DNA from: Asanoa siamensis
GTDB taxonomy: Bacteria; Actinomycetota; Actinomycetes; Mycobacteriales; Micromonosporaceae
Length of the DNA stretch: 64,000 nucleotides
Assembly (NCBI RefSeq): GCF_016862555.1
Contig: NZ_BONE01000018.1
Span: 1 to 64,000, forward strand
Direction: 5' to 3'
Each line of letters opens with the position of its first letter. The first letter of the stretch is position 1. Below are positions 26,355 through 35,034 of the stretch, piece by piece. A program made the position numbers and the translations under genes. Below the pieces are notes generated by a model. The model worked only from the letters and a program-made list of their open reading frames with translations, was not told the origin of the DNA and did no database searches.

Positions 26355-27011
26355 TCAGTCGGCGCGCAGGGCCTCGCCGGCGATCTCGATGTGCACGGTC
26401 TTGCCGACCAGGACGCCGCCGCTCTCCAGCGCGACGTTCCAGAGCAGGCCGTAGTCCTCGCGCTCGATCGCGGCGCTCGCGCTGAAGCCGAAGATGTCCT
26501 TGCCGTACGGGTCGCGGCGGACGCCGCCCCACTCGACCTGCAGGTCGACGACGCGCGTCACGTCGCGGACCGTGAGCTGCCCGTGCAGCGTGAACCGGAC
26601 CGGCCCGGGCGGCGCCTCGGGCGCGCTGGGCCGGCGGTTGAGCCCGTGGTTGCGCAGCTTGGCCCAGAGGAAGATCGGGTCGTCGGAGCCCTTCCAGGTC
26701 ACGCCGGTGCTGCGGTAGCGCATCAGCGGGAAGCGCTCGACGTCGAGGAAGTCGGGACTGCGCAGGTGGGTGTCGCGGTCCGGGTTGTGCGTCGTCAGGC
26801 TGCCCGTCTGGATGATGGCGGTGACCGACGACGCCAACGGGTCCTCGGCGACGACGATCTGCGCGCTGGCTTCCTGGAACTCGCCCCGGACCGGGCTGAC
26901 CATCATGTGCCGCGCCAGGAAGCCCACCCGCTTGTGGGCCTGGTCCAGGTTGTAGACACCGGCCGCGGGGATGGTCATGCCCTCCCACGTCCGAGTGGCG
27001 AATGTGGACAC
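26355..27011 (-). CDS. YceI family protein
   Basis: The 218-aa protein is a YceI-like lipocalin beta barrel that binds isoprenoid lipids in characterised relatives. Landmarks are IPAAGVYNLDQAHKRVGF, RHMMVSPVRGEF, SPDFLDVERFPLMRYRSTG and FTLHGQLTVRDVTR. No signal peptide is seen, so it is likely cytosolic. GTG 27011 (STFATRTWEG) agrees with actinobacterial YceI N-termini and has GGGGGGAG 9-10 bases upstream. A TATGCT box at 27048-27043 is the likely -10. It converges on the DUF3515 gene with 4 bp between stops. Confidence 0.88.
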   Translation of the reverse strand: MSTFATRTWEGMTIPAAGVYNLDQAHKRVGFLARHMMVSPVRGEFQEASAQIVVAEDPLASSVTAIIQTGSLTTHNPDRDTHLRSPDFLDVERFPLMRYRSTGVTWKGSDDPIFLWAKLRNHGLNRRPSAPEAPPGPVRFTLHGQLTVRDVTRVVDLQVEWGGVRRDPYGKDIFGFSASAAIEREDYGLLWNVALESGGVLVGKTVHIEIAGEALRAD

Positions 27012-27098
27012 GGTTGACTCGCTCCCCCCGATCGACCCGATCAGCATAAGGACGCCCTGCTGCCCGCCGGGGTTCGCTGACGGCAAGGTGTCACTCGA

Positions 27099-27151
27099 CA
27101 CAAAGAAAGCGCGCCACCCCCTCGCGAAAGGGGATGGCGCGCTTTCTTTTG
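27099..27151. terminator. strong terminator after the LPXTG gene
   Basis: A long hairpin with arms of about 22 bases (27099-27121 and 27127-27151) containing AAAGAAAGCGCGCCA and its complement. T-rich flanks on both strands make it the most canonical rho-independent terminator in the window. It separates the surface-protein gene from yceI. Confidence 0.85.
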
Positions 27152-27165
27152 TCAGTCGGTCAGCC

Positions 27166-28266
27166 TCAGGCGGTGAAGCGAAGGCGACGACGACGGGCGA
27201 AGAAGAACACCGCGGCACCGACGACCAGCAGGCCACCCGCACCACCGGCGATCGCACCGGCGTTGGAGCCGGTCACCGGAAGGGTCGGGGTGTCCTCGTC
27301 GCATTCCTTCGGCTTCTCGGCGTCGTAGTCGATGACCTGGTCCTCAGCGCCCTCGGAGCTGACGGTCACCTTGAGGCCGTCCTTGCCCTCGAACACGACC
27401 GGCTCCATCTCGGTGCCGGGCTTGAGGGTGCGGGTGACCGCCTCGCCCTCGTTCGGGGTGAAGGTGACCTTGACCTCGACACCGTCGGCCGGGTTCTCGC
27501 CACGGAAGGTCAGCGAGTCACAGGTGGCCTCGTAGGTGCCCTCCGGCACGCCACAGTTGCCCGGGTCCTTCCAGGAGAACTTCTCCGACCAGTCCTTCGT
27601 GCCCTTCTCGGTCACGGTGACGTTGCCGGCCTCGGCCTTCGGGATGGTGACGGTCACCGGCTCGCCGTCCTTGGCGATCGTGACCTCCTTCTCGAAGCCC
27701 TTGTCGCCCTTGACCACGAAGGTGGCCGCCTTGGTGGCGTCCGCCTTGTTGCTCAGCGTGATGACCAGGTTCTCGCAGTCCGAGTTGGCCTCGGCGTGCG
27801 GCTTCGGCATGTCCGGCTTGCAGTCACCGGAGAGCTTCAGCGTCTGGCCGCGCCAGTCCGTCTCCTTGTAGCCGTTGTTCCACTTGGCCTTCACCTGGAG
27901 GCGAAGCTGCGTGGTGTTGCCGGCGTACCGGATCTCGCCCGACTTCAGCGCCTCGTTCGTGGCGTGCGGGAAGTCCTCGGTCACCGCGATGTTCGGGACC
28001 TGGACCTCGGTGACCTGCTCGCCGACCCACTGGCGGGCGATGACCTCGTAGAACTTGTAGTGGTCAGCCTGCGGCGGCGCGTCGGAGGTGACGGTCCAGT
28101 TGACGACGTATTCACCGGTGTTGGTGTCGCACTCGGCCGCCCCGACGACGGTGCTGTGGTGGGCACTCGCCGGCGAGCCGCCGATGACGACCGCCGCGGC
28201 GAGGCCGAGGAATGCGGCCCCGGCGACGGCGAGCGGTCGCCGTAGCGCGGATGGGATTCGGAACAC
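27166..28266 (-). CDS. LPXTG-anchored cell-surface protein
   Basis: The protein is 366 aa: a Sec signal peptide (about residues 1-35, cleavage after ASA), an extracellular part of about 290 residues with repeated beta-rich segments, then the sorting signal LPVTG at residue 329, a hydrophobic helix and RRRRLR. It should be linked to peptidoglycan by sortase, but no sortase gene is in the window. Cysteines recur in the outer part (ECDTNT, GDCKP, DCENL, NCGVP, TCDSL, ECDED), probably disulfide-bonded within Ig-like domains. GTG 28266 has CAGGAG 5 bases upstream. No adhesin or enzyme signature was recognised. Confidence 0.9.
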   Translation of the reverse strand: MFRIPSALRRPLAVAGAAFLGLAAAVVIGGSPASAHHSTVVGAAECDTNTGEYVVNWTVTSDAPPQADHYKFYEVIARQWVGEQVTEVQVPNIAVTEDFPHATNEALKSGEIRYAGNTTQLRLQVKAKWNNGYKETDWRGQTLKLSGDCKPDMPKPHAEANSDCENLVITLSNKADATKAATFVVKGDKGFEKEVTIAKDGEPVTVTIPKAEAGNVTVTEKGTKDWSEKFSWKDPGNCGVPEGTYEATCDSLTFRGENPADGVEVKVTFTPNEGEAVTRTLKPGTEMEPVVFEGKDGLKVTVSSEGAEDQVIDYDAEKPKECDEDTPTLPVTGSNAGAIAGGAGGLLVVGAAVFFFARRRRLRFTA

Positions 28267-28575
28267 GCGTACTCCTGACAGAAAGGGGCGTTCAGGGCAC
28301 GGCCAAGGCGCCCATCACCACTGTCGACATAGGCCGGTCGTGGGATGGTCAGGCCTCGCCACGTTTTGCGTGTCAGCTGGACGGCAGCTGGCACAGGCGG
28401 AGACCTTAGCGGCTCCTGAACCGGACACGCCGCTATCAGCAAAACCTAAGAATGGTGATATCGATTTGAGACCGTTGATATACGGCTGGTCACGCACCAA
28501 TGCCCGTTAGTCGCGGCGCGCGGAACCCGGAAATGGCCAACAGGTAGCGTGCAGCCTTATGGGAAGGCAGCAGTC
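28267..28575. other. 309-bp divergent intergenic region
   Basis: The region lies between the LPXTG gene and rsmD. Its middle (about 28420-28500) is the most AT-rich stretch nearby and probably holds the promoter of the surface-protein gene, but no single -35/-10 pair stands out. A TAGCGT box at 28545-28550 points toward rsmD. No gene was seen apart from a possible six-codon leader frame at 28559-28579. Confidence 0.5.
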
Positions 28576-28579
28576 ATGA
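28559..28579 (+). other. possible six-codon leader frame coupled to rsmD
   Basis: ATG at 28559 lies 8 bases after TAGCGT. It opens MGRQQS and stops at TGA overlapping the rsmD ATG (ATGA at 28576-28579). The same bases include GGGAAGG, an ordinary ribosome binding site for rsmD, so the frame may be coincidental. Confidence 0.25.
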
Positions 28580-29139
28580 CCCGCATCGTCGCGGGGACTC
28601 TCGGCGGTCGCCGGCTGGCGGCGCCGCCGGGCGCGGGCACCCGACCGACCTCCGATCGGGTACGCGAGGCGCTGTTCAGCAGCGTCGAGTCGATGGTGGA
28701 CCTGGACGGCGCCCGTTTCGCCGACCTATACGCGGGTTCGGGCGCGGTCGGCCTCGAGGCGCTGTCCCGCGGCGCCGCGCACGTGCTGCTCGTCGAGTCC
28801 GACGCCCGCGCGGCCCGCACCATCCGGGCGAACCTGGCGACACTGGACGCCGCGCCGGCCGCCCGCCTGGTCACCGACCGGGTCGCCGCGGTGCTCGATC
28901 GGGGTCCCGACGACGGCCCCTACGACGTCGTGTTCGCCGACCCGCCGTACGCGGTGACCGACGAGGAGATCGCCGCGATGGTGACCGCGCTGGTCGGCGG
29001 CGGGTGGCTCGCCGCCGGCGCCGTGCTGGTCGTCGAGCGCTCGTCCCGCGGCGGCCCGCTGCCGCAGGTGGAAGGGGTCACGTCGGTGCGCAGCCGCCGC
29101 TACGGCGAGACCACACTTTGGTACGGTCGCCGATCATGA
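28576..29139 (+). CDS. rsmD: 16S rRNA (guanine(966)-N(2))-methyltransferase
   Basis: RsmD methylates G966 of 16S rRNA using S-adenosylmethionine. The protein is 187 aa, with the RIVAGTLGGRRLAAPPG start, RPTSDRVREALFS, the SAM-binding FADLYAGSGAVGLEALSRGA and the catalytic FADPPY. GGAAGG lies 8 bases before the ATG. It overlaps coaD by 4 bases (ATGA), the universal rsmD-coaD pairing. Confidence 0.96.
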   Translation: MTRIVAGTLGGRRLAAPPGAGTRPTSDRVREALFSSVESMVDLDGARFADLYAGSGAVGLEALSRGAAHVLLVESDARAARTIRANLATLDAAPAARLVTDRVAAVLDRGPDDGPYDVVFADPPYAVTDEEIAAMVTALVGGGWLAAGAVLVVERSSRGGPLPQVEGVTSVRSRRYGETTLWYGRRS

Positions 29140-29624
29140 GGCGCGCGGTGTGTCCCGGCTCGTTCGACCCGGTCACGAATGGTCACCTGGACGTCATCGG
29201 CCGGGCGAGCCGGCTGTTCGACGAGGTGGTCGTCGGTGTGCTGGTCAACCAGTCGAAGGCGGGGCTGTTCACCGTCGACGAGCGGATCGCCATGCTGCGC
29301 GAGTCGACGGGCGGCTACGGCAACGTCCGGATCGAGTCGTTCCAGGGGCTGCTGGTCGACTTCTGCCGCGGCATCGACGCGGCCGTCGTCGTCAAGGGCC
29401 TGCGGGCGGTCAGCGACTTCGACTACGAGCTCAAGATGGCACAGATGAACATCGGGCTCGCCGGCGTGGAAACACTCTTCATGCCGACCAACCCGCTCTA
29501 CTCGTACCTGTCGTCGAGCCTCGTCAAAGAGGTCGCGAAATGGGGCGGCGACGTTTCCCCGCACGTACCCGACCATGTGCTGGCCGCCCTGCGCGACCGG
29601 CTCGCGGTCGACCGGGCGGTCTGA
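29136..29624 (+). CDS. coaD: phosphopantetheine adenylyltransferase
   Basis: CoaD transfers AMP to 4'-phosphopantetheine in coenzyme A synthesis. The 162-aa protein has the nucleotidyltransferase motif CPGSFDPVTNGHLDVI at residues 6-21, FCRGIDAAVVVKGLRAVSDF with ligand-binding residues, and the Y-S-Y-L-S-S-S-L-V-K-E signature motif. Its start overlaps the rsmD stop. A 17-bp palindrome follows its own stop by 6 bases. Confidence 0.97.
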   Translation: MRRAVCPGSFDPVTNGHLDVIGRASRLFDEVVVGVLVNQSKAGLFTVDERIAMLRESTGGYGNVRIESFQGLLVDFCRGIDAAVVVKGLRAVSDFDYELKMAQMNIGLAGVETLFMPTNPLYSYLSSSLVKEVAKWGGDVSPHVPDHVLAALRDRLAVDRAV

Positions 29625-29630
29625 CCTTCC

Positions 29631-29647
29631 CGACGATCGGATCGTCG
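29631..29647. promoter_or_regulatory. 17-bp perfect palindrome after coaD
   Basis: CGACGATC-G-GATCGTCG is a perfect inverted repeat with a 1-base centre. It could fold as a weak hairpin (6-bp stem) ending coaD transcription, or serve as an operator for the next gene, whose likely -10 (TAGGCT, 29698-29703) lies 50 bp downstream. Confidence 0.45.
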
Positions 29648-29804
29648 TGGTTCTATACCGGGTGCGTGGAGCGGGTCAGCCGGGGCACTTACGCCGTTAG
29701 GCTGGGCGACGCGCCGAACCGGATTGGCCGGGGTGCTCGCCTCCGAGCCGCATCATGGACGGAGCAGCCGACCGGCGGCCGGCAGACGATGACAGGAGAG
29801 TGCG

Positions 29805-30302
29805 GTGGATCCGTTCGAGCAGATCGACGAGATCATCGCGATGGTGGAACACGCGCGCGCGGTCCCCATGTCGCGCAACAGCGCCATGGTCGAACGCGGT
29901 CCCATGATCGCGAAGCTCGACGAGCTCCGCGCCGACCTGCCCAGCGAGCTGCGGCGGGCCGCGGCGCTGCTGGACGAGCGCGACAAGATCATGGAGGCCG
30001 GCAAGCGCGAGGCCGACCGGATCATCAGCGAGGGTGAGGCCGAGCACGCCCGGCTGGTCTCGGTCAACGAGATCACCGTCAGCGCCGAGCACGAGGGCGC
30101 GCGGATCATCTCCGAGGCCCGCGCCGAGGCGCAGCGGCTGCGGGAAGAGGTCGACGACTACGTCGACACGGCGCTCGCCAACTTCGAGCAGTTCCTCACC
30201 CGCGCGCTAGCCTCGATCGAGCGGGGGCGCGACAAGATGCACGCCCTGCGCGAGATCGGGTCGTTCGTCGGAGAAGAAGCCGAGCGTCCCCTTCCGTTCT
30301 GA
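29805..30302 (+). CDS. SepIVA/DivIVA-like coiled-coil protein
   Basis: The 165-aa protein is almost wholly helical. The N-terminus DPFEQIDEIIAMVEHARAVP is followed by two charged coiled-coil stretches (about residues 40-90 and 95-140), and there is no membrane segment. Position between coaD and the DUF177 gene matches mycobacterial Rv2927c, whose M. smegmatis homologue SepIVA takes part in cell division and wall synthesis. Homology is inferred from position and composition. The GTG start has AGGAGAG a few bases upstream. TAGGCT at 29698-29703 is the probable -10. Confidence 0.8.
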   Translation: MDPFEQIDEIIAMVEHARAVPMSRNSAMVERGPMIAKLDELRADLPSELRRAAALLDERDKIMEAGKREADRIISEGEAEHARLVSVNEITVSAEHEGARIISEARAEAQRLREEVDDYVDTALANFEQFLTRALASIERGRDKMHALREIGSFVGEEAERPLPF

Positions 30303-30412
30303 GCGTCCCGTCGTTCTGACCGGCTGCCAGGCCTGGGGCCAGGGCCGATTAGGGGTCCCGACCGTCCCTCGGGTAACCTGGCATGTCGGCCTCGACAGGC
30401 CGGAGTCTGACT

Positions 30413-30976
30413 ATGCCAAAAAACACGCAGACCAACCTCGACCCGCGGTCGCCGCTGGTTCTCGACACCCGAGAGCTGCCGCGCCGCCCTGGTGCCATGC
30501 GCACGGTCGACCGCGTCGTCAAGGCACCGGCGGACCTCGGCCTGGAGTTGATCGGCGTGCCGGAAGGTGCCGACCTGCGTCTCGATCTGCGGCTCGAGTC
30601 GGTGTCCGAGGGCGTGCTCGTCTCCGGGACGGTCGACGTCCCGGTCTCCGGCGAGTGCGGCCGCTGCCTGCGCCCGATCGACGACTCGGTGGTCGTCAAC
30701 ATCCAGGAGCTGTACGCCTACGAGCACAGCACCACGGACGAGACGACCGACGAGGACGAGATCGGCCGGCTGCAGGGCGATCTGATCGACCTGGAGCCGG
30801 CGGTGCGGGACGCGGTGGTGCTGGAGCTGCCGACCAACCCGGTGTGCCGTGCCGACTGCCCTGGGCTGTGCCCCGACTGCGGGGGACTGCTCGACGACCT
30901 GCCCGCCGACCACAATCACGAGCAGGTCGACCCGCGCTGGGCGGCGCTGTCGCAACTCAACCCTGAAGGAGACTGA
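30413..30976 (+). CDS. YceD/DUF177 family protein
   Basis: The protein is 187 aa. It is the standard partner of rpmF, thought to act in 23S rRNA or ribosome assembly. The opening is PRSPLVLDTRELPRRPGAM. A GECGRCLRPI segment at mid-protein and CRADCPGLCPDCG near the end give two cysteine pairs that may bind zinc. ATG 30413 has GGAG 7 bases upstream. ATG 30383 is less likely, since TAACCT (30374-30379) looks like the -10. rpmF follows after 3 bases. Confidence 0.92.
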   Translation: MPKNTQTNLDPRSPLVLDTRELPRRPGAMRTVDRVVKAPADLGLELIGVPEGADLRLDLRLESVSEGVLVSGTVDVPVSGECGRCLRPIDDSVVVNIQELYAYEHSTTDETTDEDEIGRLQGDLIDLEPAVRDAVVLELPTNPVCRADCPGLCPDCGGLLDDLPADHNHEQVDPRWAALSQLNPEGD

Positions 30977-30979
30977 CCC

Positions 30980-31153
30980 GTGGCCGTTCCCAAGCGTCGG
31001 ATGTCGCGGAGCAACACCCGGTCCCGCCGGGCGCAGTGGAAGACCTCGGCGGTCGCGACCGTGGCCTGCCCGCAGTGCAAGTCGCCGAAGCTGCCGCACG
31101 CCGCGTGCAGCGTCTGCGGCACCTACAACGGCCGTCAGGTCATCGAGGTCTGA
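30980..31153 (+). CDS. rpmF: 50S ribosomal protein L32
   Basis: A 57-aa L32 protein with [20 protein letters not shown] at the start and two CxxC pairs (C30/C33, C43/C46), the zinc-binding C+ form. GGAG lies 8 bases before the GTG. A perfect 7-bp inverted repeat (31144-31150 with 31152-31158) spans its stop codon and may modulate read-through into plsX. It belongs to the DUF177-rpmF-plsX-rnc operon. Confidence 0.97.
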   Translation: MAVPKRRMSRSNTRSRRAQWKTSAVATVACPQCKSPKLPHAACSVCGTYNGRQVIEV

Positions 31154-31235
31154 CCTCGGCGTGACGCACCCGACCCTCGGTCGGGCAGCGTCGACGCCCG
31201 GCGTGCCGGTTCCACGATCCGGGGAACCGGCAGCC

Positions 31236-32174
31236 GTGCGGATCGCCGTCGACCTCCTCGGCGGGGACGGAGCTCCCGCCGTCGTGGTTGACGGCGCTCT
31301 GCGGGCGTTGCGCGCTGACCCCGACCTGCGCCTCCTACTCGTCGGCCCCTCCGAGGTGGCCGGCGACGTCATCGGTGCCCTCCCGCCCGCCGACCGCCAC
31401 CGCGCGTCGGTGCGGCCGCTGCGTGGTGCCGTCGGCATGGCCGACCCGCCGCAGCGCGGGGTGCGCTCCGACACCACCGTCCGTGGGGCCGCCCTGGCCG
31501 TCGCCGAGGGCGCGGCCGACGCGCTGGTCTCCGCCGGCGCCACGGGCGCCATCGTCACCGCCGCCGTGCTCAGCCTGGGCCGCTGGCCCGGCATCCGGCG
31601 GCCGGCCCTGGTCGCCACCATCCCCGCCATCGGCGGGCCGGTGGCGCTGCTCGACGTCGGCGGCTCGCTCGAGGCCCGCCCGATCACGCTGGCCGGCCAC
31701 GCCCTGCTCGGCGCCGCCTACGCCGACGTCGTGCACGAGATCCCGCGGCCCCGCGTGGGGCTGCTCTCCGTGGGCCACGAGACCGGCAAGGGCGACCGCG
31801 CCCGCCGGACGACCGACCCCATGCTCGCCGGCCTGAAGCTCGGCGGCGACGCGCACTACGTCGGCCTCGTCGAGGGCTACGACGTCTCGTCCGGCGAGCG
31901 GGCCGACGTCGTCGTCACCGACGGCTTCACCGGCAACATCCTTCTCAAGGGCATCGAAGGCGCGTACGCGCTGGCCGGGGGACCGCCGCCGGGCGGCGCC
32001 GCGCCGCGGGCCGCCGCCCTGCTCGGCGTCGCCGGCACCGTCGTGGTCTGCCACGGCGGCGCGACCGCCGACGACCTGGCGTCGGGCCTCGCGCTCGCCG
32101 CCGACCTGTACCGAACCCGCGCGATCGCCCGTATCGCGACGGCGCTGGCCGACCTGATCGAGGTGACCACATGA
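31236..32174 (+). CDS. plsX: phosphate acyltransferase PlsX
   Basis: PlsX converts acyl-ACP to acyl-phosphate for phospholipid synthesis. Landmarks are [57 protein letters not shown] and [14 protein letters not shown]. Compared with the family, the usual second-position Ala-Met (DAMGGD) is Leu-Leu here. GTG 31236 has GGGGAA 9 bases upstream. GTG 31161 (25 residues longer) is possible, so the N-terminus is uncertain. The stop overlaps the rnc start (ATGA). Confidence 0.92.
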   Translation: MRIAVDLLGGDGAPAVVVDGALRALRADPDLRLLLVGPSEVAGDVIGALPPADRHRASVRPLRGAVGMADPPQRGVRSDTTVRGAALAVAEGAADALVSAGATGAIVTAAVLSLGRWPGIRRPALVATIPAIGGPVALLDVGGSLEARPITLAGHALLGAAYADVVHEIPRPRVGLLSVGHETGKGDRARRTTDPMLAGLKLGGDAHYVGLVEGYDVSSGERADVVVTDGFTGNILLKGIEGAYALAGGPPPGGAAPRAAALLGVAGTVVVCHGGATADDLASGLALAADLYRTRAIARIATALADLIEVTT

Positions 32175-32917
32175 CCAACGACAAGCGCAGGCGACCACCG
32201 GTGGCCCATCTGGAGTCCGCCTTCGGCGTGGCCTTCGACGTCGACCTGCTGGAGCGGGCGCTGACCCACCGGTCGTACGCGTACGAGAACGGCGGCCTGC
32301 CGACCAACGAGCGACTCGAGTTCCTCGGCGACTCCGTACTCGGCGTGGTGATCACGACCGCGCTCTTCAACAACCACCCGGACCTGCCCGAGGGCCAACT
32401 CGCCAAGCTGCGGGCCAGCGTGGTCAACATGCGCGCGCTGGCGGAGGTGGCCCGCGGCCTCGGCCCCGACGGGCTCGGGCCTTACCTCCTGCTCGGCAAG
32501 GGCGAGGAGACCACCGGCGGGCGCGACAAGAACAGCATCCTGGCCGACACGCTGGAGGCGCTGCTCGGCGCGATCTACCTCCAGTACGGCCTGGACACGG
32601 CGGCCGTGGTGATCCACCGGCTGTTCGACCCGCTGATGGCGGAGTCCGCCGGCCGCGGCGCGGCGCTGGACTGGAAGACCAGCCTCCAGGAGCTGACCGC
32701 GACCCTGAGCCTCGGCGTCCCCGAGTACCGCATCGACGAGGCCGGCCCCGACCACGCCAAGACCTTCACCGCCTGGGTCGTGGTGGCCGGCAACCGCTAC
32801 GGCGGCGCCGACGGCCGCAGCAAGAAGGAGGCGGAGCAGCGGGCCGCCGAGACCGCCTGGCGGGAGCTGTCGGACCGGGCCGCCGAGAAGGTGGCCGCGC
32901 CGAGCGCCGCCGAATAG
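32171..32917 (+). CDS. rnc: ribonuclease III
   Basis: RNase III cuts double-stranded RNA and processes rRNA. The protein is 248 aa. The catalytic domain contains the signature [12 protein letters not shown] and [14 protein letters not shown] with the metal-binding acidic residues. The C-terminal double-stranded RNA-binding domain runs from about residue 165 ([20 protein letters not shown]) to [16 protein letters not shown]. It starts within the plsX stop. Its own TAG stop forms part of the mutM -10 box. Confidence 0.97.
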   Translation: MTNDKRRRPPVAHLESAFGVAFDVDLLERALTHRSYAYENGGLPTNERLEFLGDSVLGVVITTALFNNHPDLPEGQLAKLRASVVNMRALAEVARGLGPDGLGPYLLLGKGEETTGGRDKNSILADTLEALLGAIYLQYGLDTAAVVIHRLFDPLMAESAGRGAALDWKTSLQELTATLSLGVPEYRIDEAGPDHAKTFTAWVVVAGNRYGGADGRSKKEAEQRAAETAWRELSDRAAEKVAAPSAAE

Positions 32918-32920
32918 GTT
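32915..32920 (+). promoter_or_regulatory. leaderless-type -10 box for mutM
   Basis: TAGGTT begins with the rnc stop codon and lies exactly 6 bases before GTG 32927. No ribosome binding site is present, so mutM may be transcribed separately as a leaderless mRNA. Confidence 0.5.
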
Positions 32921-32926
32921 TACGCG

Positions 32927-33781
32927 GTGCCCGAGCTACCCGAGGTCGAAACCGTCCGCACCGGCCTGGTGAAGCACGTCGCCGGCCGGCGGATCGCGGC
33001 GGTCGAGGTGCGGCATCCGCGTGCCGTCCGCCGCCACCTGCCCGGCCCGCTCGACTTCGCCGGGCGGCTCACCGACCGGCGGGTCGTCGACGTCCGCCGC
33101 CGCGGCAAATACCTGTGGCTGCCGCTGGACAGCGGCGACGCGATCGTCGGCCACCTCGGCATGTCGGGCCAGATGCTGCTGCAGCCGGCGGACGCCCCCG
33201 ACGAGATCCACCTGCGCATCCGGTTCCGGTTCGCGGACGGCGACCCCGAGTTGCGCTTCGTCGACCAGCGCACGTTCGGCGGCCTGGCGGTCTCCCCGGG
33301 CGGCGCCGACCTGCCGGCCGAGATCGCGCACATCGCCCGCGACCCGATCGACCCCGAGTTCTCCGACGCGGGTTTCGTCACGGCCCTGCGCCGCCGGCAC
33401 ACCGAGGTGAAGCGGGCGCTGCTCGACCAGACGCTGATCTCCGGCGTCGGCAACATCTACGCCGACGAGGCGCTCTGGCGCGCGTCGCTGCACGGCGCCC
33501 GGGCGACGGACCGGTTGACGGGGCCGGCGGCGCTGCGCCTGCTGGGCCACGTCCGCGACGTGCTGGGCGAGGCGATCTCGGCGGGCGGCACGAGCTTCGA
33601 CGCGCTTTACGTGGACGTCAACGGCCAGAGCGGATACTTCGAGAGGGGCCTGAACGCGTACGGGCGGGAAGGCCAGCCCTGCAACCGCTGCGGCGCCCCG
33701 ATCCGGCGCGAGGCGTTCATGAACCGCTCGTCGTTCTCGTGCCCGAAGTGCCAGCCCCGGCCGCGGGTGGCGGTTCGCTGA
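32927..33781 (+). CDS. mutM: formamidopyrimidine-DNA glycosylase
   Basis: MutM removes 8-oxoguanine and other oxidised purines. The catalytic N-terminus [13 protein letters not shown] (Pro after Met removal, Glu next) is intact. Also present are RRRGKYLWL with the conserved Lys, [26 protein letters not shown] for DNA binding, and a zinc finger with two Cys pairs (CNRCG and CPKC). The length of 284 aa is standard. It lies immediately after rnc, as in most actinobacteria. Confidence 0.97.
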   Translation: MPELPEVETVRTGLVKHVAGRRIAAVEVRHPRAVRRHLPGPLDFAGRLTDRRVVDVRRRGKYLWLPLDSGDAIVGHLGMSGQMLLQPADAPDEIHLRIRFRFADGDPELRFVDQRTFGGLAVSPGGADLPAEIAHIARDPIDPEFSDAGFVTALRRRHTEVKRALLDQTLISGVGNIYADEALWRASLHGARATDRLTGPAALRLLGHVRDVLGEAISAGGTSFDALYVDVNGQSGYFERGLNAYGREGQPCNRCGAPIRREAFMNRSSFSCPKCQPRPRVAVR

Positions 33782-33899
33782 CGCGGCCCACCCGGCTTTT
33801 CCGACATGTCGGCTTGCGGTAATCGGGGCGACGCGAAGATCAAAAAGGCTGTACGTTCCTGCGGGGCCATCGGGCCCAGAAGGAGCGTGCACGGGGGAC

Positions 33900-34928
33900 A
33901 TGTCGGCTGACAACCATTCGCCTCCGGCGCCGGCCTGGACGCCGCCGCCGTACGGCCCACCGCACCCACACCCACCCGCCACTCCACCACTCGCGGCCGG
34001 GCTGGGGACTGCCCAGCCACCGACCGCGCCGCCGGTTTCCGGTGCTCCCGCGGTCGCTGCCGCTGGTGTTCCCGCACCTGCGCCGGCTTCGGCGGTGCCG
34101 GTTTCGGCGTTGCCGGGGTCCGGGGTTCCGTATGGATCGTCGGCCGATCGGTCCTCGGCGCCGCGGGGGCGTCGTGGGCGATGGGTGGCCGGTGCCGTGA
34201 TCGCGGTGCTGGCCGTGACCGCCGCGGCGCAGGCGGTCTGGGTCGGGCATCTGTCGGGCCGACTCGACGCCGCGGAGCGCACCGTGCGGGCCGACCGTGA
34301 CCGGCTCGACGCTCTCGACGGCCGCACGCAGGCGCTCGAACAGCGGGCCGGTTCCGCCTTCGACGCGCGGGCGATCGCGGACGCCGCCGTGCCCAGTGTC
34401 TTCCGCGTGGCGGCCGGTCCGGCGACGGGCACCGCGTTCGCGGTCGGGAAGCCGGCGGCCGGCGGTGGCACCAACCTCGTCACCAACTTCCACGTCGTCG
34501 AGGACGTCCACGACGACGGTGGTCGGCAGGTCTTCCTCGAACGGGAGGGCGCGCGCTGGCCCGCCACGATCGTCAAGGTCGACAAGGCCAACGACCTGGC
34601 GCAGCTCACCACAAAGGCGTCGTTCACGGGGCTGGCGACCGCGAGCGGCGGCGTACGCACCGGTGAGCAGATCGCCGTCGTCGGCGCCCCGCTCGGGTTG
34701 GCCGACTCGGTGACGACAGGTGTCGTGAGCGCCATGCGGCCGATGGACGACTCACCCGGGCCGCTGATCCAGTTCAGCGCGCCGATCAACCCCGGCAACT
34801 CCGGCGGACCAGTGATCAACTCGGCGAAGCAGGTCGTCGGCGTCGCGACCGCCAAGGCGGTCGACGCCGAGGGCATCGGGCTCGCCGTGCCGATCGACGT
34901 GGCCTGCCGGCTCTTCCCCGTCTGCTGA
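33900..34928 (+). CDS. membrane-anchored trypsin-like serine protease
   Basis: The 342-aa protein has about 95 cytoplasmic Pro/Ala-rich residues, one membrane helix (WVAGAVIAVLAVTAAAQAVW), a short coiled coil (DRDRLDALDGRTQALEQ) and an extracytoplasmic chymotrypsin-fold domain. The catalytic triad is H198 (TNFHVVED), D232 (NDLAQL) and S301 (NPGNSGGP). There is no PDZ domain, so it differs from classic HtrA. The target is unknown. The ATG has GGGGGA close upstream. A 12-bp palindrome (CCGACATGTCGG, 33801-33812) lies in the upstream region. It is the first gene of the accessory stretch. Confidence 0.9.
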   Translation: MSADNHSPPAPAWTPPPYGPPHPHPPATPPLAAGLGTAQPPTAPPVSGAPAVAAAGVPAPAPASAVPVSALPGSGVPYGSSADRSSAPRGRRGRWVAGAVIAVLAVTAAAQAVWVGHLSGRLDAAERTVRADRDRLDALDGRTQALEQRAGSAFDARAIADAAVPSVFRVAAGPATGTAFAVGKPAAGGGTNLVTNFHVVEDVHDDGGRQVFLEREGARWPATIVKVDKANDLAQLTTKASFTGLATASGGVRTGEQIAVVGAPLGLADSVTTGVVSAMRPMDDSPGPLIQFSAPINPGNSGGPVINSAKQVVGVATAKAVDAEGIGLAVPIDVACRLFPVC

Positions 34929-34997
34929 CGACCCCCCATCAGCGCTCGACCCGGCGGTCGCCGGGCGGAGCGGCACGGGCATTTCCCCAACCCCCCA

Positions 34998-35015
34998 CGG
35001 GAACGACCGTTCCCG
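34998..35015. promoter_or_regulatory. 18-bp palindrome before the proline-rich membrane protein
   Basis: CGGGAACG-AC-CGTTCCCG is a perfect inverted repeat 20 bp before the start codon at 35035. Its core GAAC-N4-GTTC matches the centre of actinobacterial LexA boxes, but the outer bases (GG/CC rather than TC/GA) do not. It may be an operator, or a hairpin ending the protease transcript. Confidence 0.45.
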
Positions 35016-35034
35016 CGACATCTGGAGCAGAACG

